From Lachnospiraceae bacterium (lineage in GTDB: Bacteria > Bacillota > Clostridia > Lachnospirales > Lachnospiraceae), in assembly GCA_017430085.1 (NCBI GenBank), contig JAFRNR010000012.1, forward strand, positions 1 to 34,771: a stretch of DNA of 34,771 nt, written 5' to 3'. A model generated the notes under the pieces. That model was given only the letters and a program-made list of their open reading frames with translations. It was not told the origin of the DNA and made no database searches. This document shows positions 25,425-33,304 of this stretch, piece after piece (position 1 is the stretch's first letter; each line of letters starts with the position of its first letter). The translations under genes were made by a program, and so were the position numbers.

Positions 25425-28073
25425 ATGAGCGAACTCAAGAGAACTCAGCTGTACGACGTGCACGTCGCTGCCGGCGCCACCATGGTGGATTTCGGCGGCT
25501 GGGAGATGCCTGTCCAGTACCCGGAAGGCATCGTATCCGAGCATCTGTACACCCGCCATGCCTGCGGCATCTTCGATGTGTCCCACATGGGCCGCATCCT
25601 GGTCGAAGGAAAAGACCGTTTTGCCTTCCTGCAGCACGTGGTCACCAGCAACGTCGGCGCTCTGGAACTGAACCGGAGCCAGTACTGCATCATCCAGGCC
25701 CCGGACGGCTCCGCGGTGGATGACGCCTACCTGTATTGCTTTGAAGAAGACAACCTCTGGCTGGTCATCAACGCCGCGAACATCGACAAGGACCTGGCTT
25801 ACCTGACTCCTCTGCTGGCGGGTTATGACTGCAAACTCACCAACATCTCCGCCGAGTGGGCCTGCATCGCCGTCCAGGGACCCAAATCCAAGGACATCCT
25901 GACCGAGCTCTCCGGCGGCGAACCGCTGACCGTCGAGCCCATCAAGAACCGCCTGAACATCGTGAAACTGGAAGGCCGCACCGCCCGCATCGCCCGCACC
26001 GGCTACACCGGCGAGCCCCTGGGCTTCGAAGTATTCGTGAAGAGCGAAGACGTCGTCTGGCTGTGGAACCGCCTGGTGGAACTCGGCGCCAAGCCCGCCG
26101 GCCTGGGCGCCCGCGACACCCTGCGCATGGAAGCCGGCCTGCCCCTGTACGGCCATGAGATGGGCGTCGGCCCGGACGGCAAAAACATGCCGATCTTCGC
26201 GGTCCCGCTGGCCCGCTTCGCCGTCAGTTTCTCCCCCCAGAAGGGCGATTTCGTCGCGAAAGACATCCTGGCCAAGCAGCGCGCCGCGTTCGTGAAGATC
26301 ATGAACCGCGACTTCTCCGCCATCGAGGACCTGCCCTACCGCATCATGCCCATCACCCTGCTGGACCGCGGCGTCATCCGCGCCGGCATGGAGATCTACA
26401 AGGGCGATAAGCAGGTGGGCTGGATCACCAGCGGCACCATGATCCCTTACTATATTGCCGAGGGCGAAGGCCTGGAGAGCGTCATCACCGACGCGGTCGC
26501 CAAGCGTTCCATCGGCATGTGCTACATTGCCTCCGATACGCTGGTGGATGACATCGTGGAAGTCGACGTCCGCGGCCGCCGCCTGAAGGCCGTGATCCCG
26601 GAGAGCCACCTGTCTCTGGAAGCCCCGCCTTTCGCCCGCCCGCTGATCTACGGCACGGAGCTCAAGAAGCTGGAAGCCCCCGTCGGCGACGGCCTGGCCA
26701 AGGCCCTGACCCTGATCGCCAAGGCGGAGCGCAACCACCTGTGGCGCCAGACCGAATGCATCAACCTGATCCCGTCCGAGAACACGCCCAGCCGCGCCGT
26801 GCAGATCCTGTCCGGTTCCGACCCGAACTTCCGCTATGCGGAGCACCGCAAGACCAAAGCGTTCTACGACAAGGACATCTTCTATTACCAGGGCACCAAG
26901 TTCATCGACGAGACCGAACAGCTCCTGGTGGAAGAGATGAAGAAGTACTTCGGCTGCTCCGAAGTCGAGACCCGCGTCACCAGCGGCCAGATGGCCAACA
27001 CGGCCGTGTTCTCGTCCCTGATGGATTTCAAGAACCGCCTGGACCGCAAGAACGATCCCAAGCGCCTGGGCTACGTGATGAACAACCACATCATCCGCGG
27101 CGGCCACCTGTCCGCACAGCCGATGGGCGCCCTGCATGATTTCATCGCGATCGACCCCAAGACCGAGCAGAACGCCGTCGTCAACTTCCCGGTCCTGAAG
27201 GACAACATCTACAAGATCGACGTGGAAGAGACCAAGAAGCTCATCGACCAGTACCGGCCGGAATTCATCATATTCGGCAAGAGCATGGTGCTGCACCGCG
27301 AGCCCGTGGCGGCCATCCGCCAGTTCGTGGATGAGCAGAAGATCCCGACCACGATCATGTACGACATGGCCCACGTGCTGGGCATCATCGGCCCGTCCTT
27401 CCAGGATCCGTTCGCGGAAGGCGCGGAGATCGTGACCGGCTCCACCCACAAGTCCTTCTTCGGCCCGCAGCGTGGCGTGATCGCCGTCAACTACAAGGAA
27501 GACGAGCTGAAGTACGAACTGTGGAAGACCATCGAGCGCCGCGTGTTCCCGGGCAGCGTGTCCAACCATCACCTGGGCACCCAGCTGGGCATGCTGATGG
27601 CCGCTTATGAGATGAACACCTTCCGCAAGGAGTACCAGGCGGCCGTCGTGAACGGCGCGAAGTGCCTGGCGAAGGCGCTGGCGGACGAAGGGCTGGCCGT
27701 CGAGGGCGATCCCGCCATCGGCTACACCGAGACCCACCAGGTCGTCGTTTCCGTCGGCTACGGCCAGGGCTCCGAAGTCGCGGAGCGTCTGGAGCAGAAC
27801 AACATCATCGTGAACTACCAGGCCACGCCGGATGAAGAAGGCTTCACCGCCAGCGGCGCGCTGCGCATGGGCGTTTCCGAGATGGTGCGCTTCGGCTTCG
27901 GCGAGGCGGAATTCAAGAAGACCGCCGCCCTCATCGCGGCCTGCATCCGCGGCGAAGACGTCAAGGAAGAAGTCAAGAAATTCCGCAGCGAATACCAGAC
28001 CATGCACTACTGCTTCGACGACAAGACTGTGGAGAACGCGCTGGATCATCTGGCCGGTATCATGGGACGGTAA
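25425..28073 (+). CDS. Fusion of glycine cleavage T-protein and serine hydroxymethyltransferase-like domain
   Basis: 882 residues in one open frame. Residues about 1-400 are GcvT (aminomethyltransferase): QLYDVHVAAGATMVDFGGWEMPVQY at the start, VDDAY near 98-102, RTGYTGEPLGFEVF at 191-204 and GLGARDTLRMEAGLPLYGHEMG at 226-247. Residues about 425-882 are a PLP-dependent SHMT-like enzyme: INLIPSEN at 446-453, TSGQMANTAVF at 519-529, DMAHVLG at 647-653, and the PLP lysine Lys676 in GSTHKSFFGP. The SHMT half is divergent: the usual YAEGYPGKRYYGG segment reads YAEHRKTKAFYDKDIFYYQG. The T-protein makes 5,10-methylene-THF from the aminomethyl arm of GcvH, and SHMT uses it to turn glycine into serine. 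The start has AAGGAG at 25413-25418. First gene of the gcv operon, behind a glycine riboswitch. Confidence 0.93.
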   Translation: MSELKRTQLYDVHVAAGATMVDFGGWEMPVQYPEGIVSEHLYTRHACGIFDVSHMGRILVEGKDRFAFLQHVVTSNVGALELNRSQYCIIQAPDGSAVDDAYLYCFEEDNLWLVINAANIDKDLAYLTPLLAGYDCKLTNISAEWACIAVQGPKSKDILTELSGGEPLTVEPIKNRLNIVKLEGRTARIARTGYTGEPLGFEVFVKSEDVVWLWNRLVELGAKPAGLGARDTLRMEAGLPLYGHEMGVGPDGKNMPIFAVPLARFAVSFSPQKGDFVAKDILAKQRAAFVKIMNRDFSAIEDLPYRIMPITLLDRGVIRAGMEIYKGDKQVGWITSGTMIPYYIAEGEGLESVITDAVAKRSIGMCYIASDTLVDDIVEVDVRGRRLKAVIPESHLSLEAPPFARPLIYGTELKKLEAPVGDGLAKALTLIAKAERNHLWRQTECINLIPSENTPSRAVQILSGSDPNFRYAEHRKTKAFYDKDIFYYQGTKFIDETEQLLVEEMKKYFGCSEVETRVTSGQMANTAVFSSLMDFKNRLDRKNDPKRLGYVMNNHIIRGGHLSAQPMGALHDFIAIDPKTEQNAVVNFPVLKDNIYKIDVEETKKLIDQYRPEFIIFGKSMVLHREPVAAIRQFVDEQKIPTTIMYDMAHVLGIIGPSFQDPFAEGAEIVTGSTHKSFFGPQRGVIAVNYKEDELKYELWKTIERRVFPGSVSNHHLGTQLGMLMAAYEMNTFRKEYQAAVVNGAKCLAKALADEGLAVEGDPAIGYTETHQVVVSVGYGQGSEVAERLEQNNIIVNYQATPDEEGFTASGALRMGVSEMVRFGFGEAEFKKTAALIAACIRGEDVKEEVKKFRSEYQTMHYCFDDKTVENALDHLAGIMGR

Positions 28074-28084
28074 AACAGAAACCC

Positions 28085-28110
28085 AGGGCGGACCGCCCGT
28101 CCGCCCTTTC
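28085..28110 (+). terminator. Hairpin between the fusion gene and gcvH
   Basis: A perfect 9-bp stem, AGGGCGGAC with GTCCGCCCT, around CGCCC, followed by TTTC. The T-run is short, so it probably tunes rather than ends transcription into gcvH. Confidence 0.65.
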
Positions 28111-28153
28111 ACCAAACCAATAACATCATCAAATATAAACCGGAGGTAAAAAC

Positions 28154-28528
28154 ATGGAACACCTTAACTATCAGTTTTCCCGCGATCACGAATGGGTCAA
28201 GGAAGAAGACGGCCTGACCTGGATCGGCATTTCCGATTTCGCGCAGAACGCCCTGGGCGATGTGGTATTCATCAACATGCCCGAAGTGGGCGATGAAGTC
28301 ACCGCCGGCGATCCCTTCGGCGACGTCGAGTCCGTGAAGGCGGTCTCCGACCTGGTCTCCCCCGTGACCGGCACCGTAGCCGAGATCAACGAAGAACTCC
28401 TGGATTCTCCGGAACTGCTGAACAGCGCTCCCTACGAGACCTGGATCATCAAAGTGGAAAACGTGACGGAGACCGAAGAGCTCCTGTCCGCCGCCGCTTA
28501 CGAAGAGTTCTGCGAGACGGAGGCATAA
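28154..28528 (+). CDS. gcvH: Glycine cleavage system H protein
   Basis: 124-residue lipoyl carrier that shuttles the aminomethyl group between the P, T and L components. The lipoylated residue is Lys62 in the motif ESVKAVSDL. The flanking GDVVFINMPEVGDEV and SPVTGTVAEIN segments are typical. GGAGG at 28142-28146 precedes the start. One base separates its stop from gcvPA. Lipoate attachment genes are not in the window. Confidence 0.97.
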   Translation: MEHLNYQFSRDHEWVKEEDGLTWIGISDFAQNALGDVVFINMPEVGDEVTAGDPFGDVESVKAVSDLVSPVTGTVAEINEELLDSPELLNSAPYETWIIKVENVTETEELLSAAAYEEFCETEA

Positions 28529-28529
28529 A

Positions 28530-29843
28530 ATGGGGAATTTTTTGCCTTCCACTCCTGAGGAACGGCAGGAAATGCTCAAAGCGCTCGGCTTAGAGTCCGT
28601 GCGCGATTTCTTCCGGGATGTGCCGGAAGAAGTGTACCGCGAGGAGGCCTTAGACCTCCCCGCGGGCAAGAGCGAACTGGAAGTGGCCCGCTATCTGAAG
28701 GCCCTGAGCGAGGAGAACAAGCAGTACCAGCTGATCCTCCGCGGCGCCGGCGCATATGACCACTACATCCCCAGCATCGTTAAATACATTCCTGCCAAAG
28801 AAGAATTCCTGACGGCCTATACCCCGTATCAGGCGGAGATCAGCCAGGGCATCCTGCAGTCCATCTTTGAATTCCAGACCATGATCTGCGAACTCACCGG
28901 CATGGACGTCTCCAACGCTTCCGTATACGACGGCGCCACCGCCGCCGCGGAAGGCGTCTCCCTGTGCCGCAGCCGCAAGCGCACCGTGACCCTCGTGTCC
29001 GGCGCCGCGCATCCGGACGTGATCGCCACCATCCGCACCTACCTGTACGGCGTGGGCACGGAACTGAAGATCGTCCCGGTCAGGGACGGCAAAACAGATC
29101 TGGAAGCCCTGAAGGAGATGCTGACCCCCGACGTCTCCTCCCTGTACTTCGCGCAGCCGAACTTCTTCGGCCAGCTCGAAGATTCCGAAGCCCTCATCGC
29201 GGCGGCCCACGAAGCCGGCGCCATGGTCGTGATGGGCTGCAACCCCATTTCCCTCGCGGTCCTGAAGACCCCCGGCGAACTGGGCGCCGACGTCGCGGTC
29301 GGCGAAGGCCAGCCGCTCGGCATGCCGCTCGCTTACGGCGGCCCGTACCTGGGCTTCATGGCTACCACCAAGAAGAACATGCGCTCCCTGCCCGGCCGCA
29401 TCGTCGGCGAGACCACGGACGCGAACGGCAACCGCGCCTTCGTCCTGTCCCTGCAGGCCCGCGAGCAGCATATCCGCCGCGAAAAAGCCAGCTCCAACAT
29501 CTGCTCCAACGAAGCCCTCTGCGCCCTCACCGCCGGCCTGTATCTGGCCACGATGGGCCCCGAAGGTTTAAAGGAAGCCGCCCGCCAGTCCATGGCCAAG
29601 GCCCATTATCTGGCCGCGGAACTGGCCAAACTGCCCGGCGTCACCCTGCCGAACCCCGGCCCGTTCTTCCATGAATTTGTCACCGCCCTGCCGAAGCAGG
29701 ACGAAGTGCTGAAGAAGCTGGACGAAGCCGGCATCCTGGGCGGCCTGCCCGTCGAAGGCGGCCTGCTCTGGTGCGTCACGGAGAAAGCGTCCAAAGCCGA
29801 CCTGGACAAGACGGTCGCGCTGGTAAAGGAGGTGCTCGCATGA
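28530..29843 (+). CDS. gcvPA: Glycine dehydrogenase (decarboxylating) subunit 1
   Basis: 437-residue alpha subunit of the split P-protein, the PLP enzyme that decarboxylates glycine and loads the aminomethyl group onto GcvH. Family features: FLPSTPEERQEMLKALG at the N-terminus, GAGAYDHYIPSIV, TPYQAEISQGILQSIFEFQTMICELTGMD and the REQHIRREKASSNICSNEAL segment. The ribosome site GGAGG lies inside the end of gcvH. Its TGA overlaps the next start as ATGA. Confidence 0.97.
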   Translation: MGNFLPSTPEERQEMLKALGLESVRDFFRDVPEEVYREEALDLPAGKSELEVARYLKALSEENKQYQLILRGAGAYDHYIPSIVKYIPAKEEFLTAYTPYQAEISQGILQSIFEFQTMICELTGMDVSNASVYDGATAAAEGVSLCRSRKRTVTLVSGAAHPDVIATIRTYLYGVGTELKIVPVRDGKTDLEALKEMLTPDVSSLYFAQPNFFGQLEDSEALIAAAHEAGAMVVMGCNPISLAVLKTPGELGADVAVGEGQPLGMPLAYGGPYLGFMATTKKNMRSLPGRIVGETTDANGNRAFVLSLQAREQHIRREKASSNICSNEALCALTAGLYLATMGPEGLKEAARQSMAKAHYLAAELAKLPGVTLPNPGPFFHEFVTALPKQDEVLKKLDEAGILGGLPVEGGLLWCVTEKASKADLDKTVALVKEVLA

Positions 29844-31240
29844 AGCTGATCTTCGAAAAGAGCCGCAAAGGCCACAGCGTAAGCGTCCTGCCCCCTCTGG
29901 ACGTGGAGACCGTTTCCCTGCCCGCCGGCATGGACCGGGAAAGCGCCCTGCGCCTGCCCGAACTGTCCGAGACCGAGATCTCCCGCCACTACAAGGAACT
30001 GGTGGACCAGGTCTACGGCGTGAACAACGGATTCTATCCCCTGGGCTCCTGCACCATGAAATACAATCCCCGCATCGACGAAGAAGCGGCGGCGCTGCCC
30101 GGCTTTACCGGCATCCACCCCCTGGCTCCCGCGGAAGCGACCGCCGGCTGCCGTAAGGTACTGGAAGAAGCCGGCAAGTTGCTCGGCGAGATCTCCGGCA
30201 TGGATGCCATGACCTTCCAGCCGGCCGCCGGCGCGCACGGTGAATTCACCGGCGTGATGCTGATCAAGCAGTACCATGCCTCCCGCGGCGACGTGAACCG
30301 CACCAAGATCATCGTGCCCGACTCCGCGCACGGGACCAACCCCGCTACCGCGGCCATGTGCGGCTTCGACGTCGTGAACATCGCGTCCGCTCCGAACGGC
30401 TGCGTAGATCTGGAAGCCCTGAAGAACGCCCTCGGCGACGACACGGCCGGCCTGATGCTGACCAACCCCAACACTGTCGGCCTGTTCGACCCCAACATCC
30501 TGGAGATCACCCGCCTGGTGCACGAAGCCGGCGGCCTGTGCTACTACGACGGCGCCAACCTGAACGCCATCATGGGCCGCGTCCGTCCCGGCGACATGGG
30601 CTTTGACTGCGTGCACATGAACCTGCACAAGACCTTCGCCACCCCTCACGGCGGCGGCGGACCCGGTGCCGGCGCGGTCGGCTGCAAGGCGTTCCTGAAG
30701 GGATTCCTGCCCGGCTCCGCCCTCATGGGCGATAACGCCCCCATCCAGGTCCGCAGCTTCGCGGGCAACTTCCTGGTCGTCCTCCGCGCCCTGGCCTATA
30801 TCCTGATGCTGGGCCGCGAAGGCATTCCGGAAGCCTGCGAGACCGCCCTCCTGAACGCCAACTACCTGCAGATGAAGATGCGCGAGATCTTCACCCCCGC
30901 CTTCGACCGTCTCTGCATGCACGAGTTCGTCCTGGATCTTTCCGATTACAAGAAGGAGACCGGCGTCTCGGCACTGGACGTGGCGAAAGGCCTGATCGAC
31001 TTCGGCATCCATCCGCCGACCATGTACTTCCCGCTCATCGTCCACGAAGCGCTCATGCTCGAGCCCACGGAGACCGAGGACCGCGAGACGCTGGACCGCG
31101 TCGCGGAGATTTTCGCCGCCGTGAAGCAGCAGGGCATCGACGATCCCGAGAGCCTGCATACCGCTCCCCACAAGGCCCCCATCGGCCGGCCGGACGAAGT
31201 AGGCGCAGCCCGGAATCCCATCGTGCGCGCGGAACTGTAA
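29840..31240 (+). CDS. gcvPB: Glycine dehydrogenase (decarboxylating) subunit 2
   Basis: 466-residue beta subunit of the split P-protein carrying the cofactor: Lys264 in HMNLHKTFATPHGGGGPG is the PLP lysine. Other family segments are YPLGSCTMKYNP at 66-77 and HGTNPATA at 164-171. An in-frame ATG 69 bases upstream lies inside gcvPA; the start at 29840 (MKLIFEKS) overlaps gcvPA by ATGA and follows AAAGGAGG, so it is preferred. It is the last gcv gene here. The dihydrolipoamide dehydrogenase (L-protein) is not in the window. Confidence 0.97.
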   Translation: MKLIFEKSRKGHSVSVLPPLDVETVSLPAGMDRESALRLPELSETEISRHYKELVDQVYGVNNGFYPLGSCTMKYNPRIDEEAAALPGFTGIHPLAPAEATAGCRKVLEEAGKLLGEISGMDAMTFQPAAGAHGEFTGVMLIKQYHASRGDVNRTKIIVPDSAHGTNPATAAMCGFDVVNIASAPNGCVDLEALKNALGDDTAGLMLTNPNTVGLFDPNILEITRLVHEAGGLCYYDGANLNAIMGRVRPGDMGFDCVHMNLHKTFATPHGGGGPGAGAVGCKAFLKGFLPGSALMGDNAPIQVRSFAGNFLVVLRALAYILMLGREGIPEACETALLNANYLQMKMREIFTPAFDRLCMHEFVLDLSDYKKETGVSALDVAKGLIDFGIHPPTMYFPLIVHEALMLEPTETEDRETLDRVAEIFAAVKQQGIDDPESLHTAPHKAPIGRPDEVGAARNPIVRAEL

Positions 31241-31473
31241 GCGGCAGAATAACCAATAACCCCTGTGCGGCCTGCTAAACGTGCCGGCCCGCGCAGAACA
31301 GTGAGAGGGGCGGACCTGTGTCCGTCCCTTTTGCGCGGCGCGGCATCTGCTTCTGTCCCTTTTGCGCGGCGTGCCGCCCGTGTCCGTCCTTTTGCGTGCT
31401 CGCTGTCTGTATCCGTCTTTTTGTGTGCCCGCTGTCTGTACCCCCCCCCGCCCATATTTGCGTTTCCGTACAA
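31241..31473 (+). other. Intergenic stretch before nudC, no gene seen
   Basis: No supported gene or clear terminator lies between gcvPB and nudC. The stretch holds a degenerate tandem repeat (31319-31438) and a run of nine C at 31441-31449, and ends in the nudC promoter. A plus-strand frame is open across much of it into nudC, but its Cys/Arg/Pro-rich composition and lack of a ribosome site argue against coding. Confidence 0.6.
31319..31438 (+). repeat. Degenerate 29-base tandem repeat
   Basis: Three consecutive 29-base units (31352-31380, 31381-31409, 31410-31438) and a 33-base first unit (31319-31351) share the pattern TGTCCGTCCTTTTGYGYG followed by a G/C-rich end. The last two units share GCTCGCTGTCTG or GCCCGCTGTCTG. 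Confidence 0.7.
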
Positions 31474-31502
31474 TTGCATTTTTCCGCGCCGGATGCTATA
31501 CT
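31474..31502 (+). promoter_or_regulatory. Sigma-A promoter of the nudC-hslO-DUF3810 operon
   Basis: TTGCAT and TATACT with a 17-base spacer, about 70 bases before the nudC ATG. A run of nine C lies 24 bases upstream of the -35 box. Confidence 0.8.
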
Positions 31503-31572
31503 CGAAAAACGGAGAAAAACACTCCGCACCGGGACCGCGCCGCGCGCCCGGCCCCTCAGAAAGGACCCCGCC

Positions 31573-32424
31573 ATGATCCAGGATATCGCTCCTCACGTAT
31601 ATGACAACAGCTTCCCCCACCGCCGGGCCCCCCGCCCGGACGACTTCGTCCTGTTCCACCGTGGTGAAAAGGAAATGCTCGTGAAACAGGAAGGGGAGAC
31701 CTTCCGCTTCCCCCTCGTGTCCGAGACCGGGACTGAAGGCCTTTATTTCGCCTTCCTGATCGATGACACGGCCTTTTTCGTGGGCCCGGAGAGAGGTGCG
31801 TCGGACCCGCAGCTGCCCGGCTTTGAATACGTGGACCAGTCAATATTCCGTACCGCGCAGCCGCGCCACCTGGCCTTCGCCGGCATCACCGGCATGCAGC
31901 TGATGCGCTGGCTGGCCTCCGAGCGGTACTGCGGTTTCTGCGGCACGCCGCTGGAAGAAAGCACCTGGGAGCGCGCTTTCGTCTGCCCGCAGTGCGGGAA
32001 AATCACCTACCCCAAACTGATGCCCGCCGTGATCGTTGCCATTACCCACGAGGACAAGATCCTCGTCACCGCCTACGCCAACCGCCCCTCCCGCGGCCTG
32101 GCCCTGATCGCCGGCTTTTCGGAGATCGGCGAGACCGTGGAGGAGACCGTGCACCGCGAAGTCATGGAGGAAGTCGGCCTGAAAGTCAGGAACCTCCGCT
32201 TTTACAAGAGCCAGCCCTGGTCCTTCACGGACACCCTGCTGATGGGCTTTTACTGCGAACTGGACGGCGAATGCGAAGATATCATCCTGGACCGGGAAGA
32301 ACTGAAGGAAGCCCGCTGGATGCACGCCTCGGAACTGCCTGACCGCAGCGGCCAGGCCGCCCTGACTGCGGAAATGATGGAAATGTTCCGGACCGGGAAA
32401 TGGAAGGAGAGCCGCCATGAGTGA
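31573..32424 (+). CDS. nudC: NADH pyrophosphatase (NUDIX hydrolase)
   Basis: 283-residue enzyme that splits NAD(H) into NMN(H) and AMP and can remove NAD caps from RNA. The zinc ribbon is CGFCGTPLE...FVCPQCGK (two C-x2-C pairs, about residues 122-145). The NUDIX box starts GFSEIGETVEETVHREVMEE and continues VG, a full match to GX5EX7REUXEEXGU. The NudC-specific SQPWSFTDTLLMGF segment follows (SQPWPF in many relatives). The ATG at 31573 has AAAGGA upstream; the longer open frame before it is rejected. It overlaps hslO by eight bases. Confidence 0.95.
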   Translation: MIQDIAPHVYDNSFPHRRAPRPDDFVLFHRGEKEMLVKQEGETFRFPLVSETGTEGLYFAFLIDDTAFFVGPERGASDPQLPGFEYVDQSIFRTAQPRHLAFAGITGMQLMRWLASERYCGFCGTPLEESTWERAFVCPQCGKITYPKLMPAVIVAITHEDKILVTAYANRPSRGLALIAGFSEIGETVEETVHREVMEEVGLKVRNLRFYKSQPWSFTDTLLMGFYCELDGECEDIILDREELKEARWMHASELPDRSGQAALTAEMMEMFRTGKWKESRHE

Positions 32425-33304
32425 CTACGTGATCCGCGGAATGGCCGGTAACGGCCAGATCCGCGCGTTTGCCGCCTCCACCCGGGATATGGCGGAGGAA
32501 GCCCGCCGGCGCCACAACAGCTCGCCGGTCATCACTGCCGCGCTGGGCCGCCTGATGACGGCCGCCGCCATCATCGGCATCCAGTGCAAGGAAGAATCGG
32601 ACAAACTGACCCTGAAAGTCAAGGGAGACGGCCCGGCCGGCGCCCTGTACGCGGTGGCGAACAGCCGCGGCGACGTCAAAGGCTTCGCGGAGAATCCCCA
32701 GGTGCTGCTCCACGCCCGTGCAGACGGCAAACTGGACGTCGGCGGCGCCGTCGGCAAAGGCGAACTGACTATCATCCGCGACCTGGGGCTGAAAGAGCCG
32801 TACGTGGGAACCTGCGCCCTCGTCAACGGGGAGATCGCAGAGGACCTGACCTATTATTATGCGCTGTCGGAGCAGACGCCCACCTCGGTGTCGCTCGGCG
32901 TCCTGATGAACCGCGACAACACCGTGGCCCAGGCCGGCGGCTTCATGCTGCAGCTGCTGCCCGGCGCAACGGAGGAGATGGCGGCCGCCCTGGAGCAGAA
33001 AGTCCTGGCGGCGCCGCCCGTGACTGCATGGCTCAGCGAAGGCCTGAGCGCCGAGGACATCCTGCACCGCCTGCTGGACGATTTCGGTCTGGAACTGACG
33101 GAAAAACGCGATGTTTCCTTCCGCTGCGACTGCAGCCGCGAAAAAATGGAAGGCGTCCTGGTCGGCCTCGGCCGCCGCGAACTGCTCGACCTCATGCTCA
33201 GCCGCGAGGCCGTCTCCGTGCACTGCGATTTCTGCAACACCAGCTACACCTTCACCCGGCCGGAACTGAAGGAATTGTTCAAGAGGAATTTCAGAAGTGA
33301 GTAA
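32417..33304 (+). CDS. hslO: Redox-regulated chaperonin Hsp33
   Basis: 295-residue holdase chaperone switched on by oxidation. The N-terminal domain (about 1-225) includes MTAAAIIG and the SEQTPTSVSLGVL segment. The C-terminal zinc switch has CDC near residue 236 and CDFC near 273, the four Cys that release zinc under oxidative stress. The start lies inside the end of nudC behind AAGGAG, and its end overlaps the next gene by eight bases, so the three genes are tightly coupled. Confidence 0.96.
   Translation: MSDYVIRGMAGNGQIRAFAASTRDMAEEARRRHNSSPVITAALGRLMTAAAIIGIQCKEESDKLTLKVKGDGPAGALYAVANSRGDVKGFAENPQVLLHARADGKLDVGGAVGKGELTIIRDLGLKEPYVGTCALVNGEIAEDLTYYYALSEQTPTSVSLGVLMNRDNTVAQAGGFMLQLLPGATEEMAAALEQKVLAAPPVTAWLSEGLSAEDILHRLLDDFGLELTEKRDVSFRCDCSREKMEGVLVGLGRRELLDLMLSREAVSVHCDFCNTSYTFTRPELKELFKRNFRSE

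Noticed and set aside
25395-28115. 906-codon open frame on the minus strand
   Set aside because: It is antisense to the GcvT-SHMT fusion, whose motifs are clear. Long antisense frames are expected in G+C-rich genes with strong third-position bias, and the product has no recognisable domain.
31319-31438. CRISPR array
   Set aside because: Units of 29 bases follow each other directly with no spacers, and they are imperfect; no cas genes are present.
31318-31572. N-terminal extension of nudC to an ATG at 31318
   Set aside because: The extra 85 residues are Cys/Arg/Pro-rich and encoded by tandem repeats, the promoter lies inside the stretch, and the ATG at 31573 has a ribosome site.
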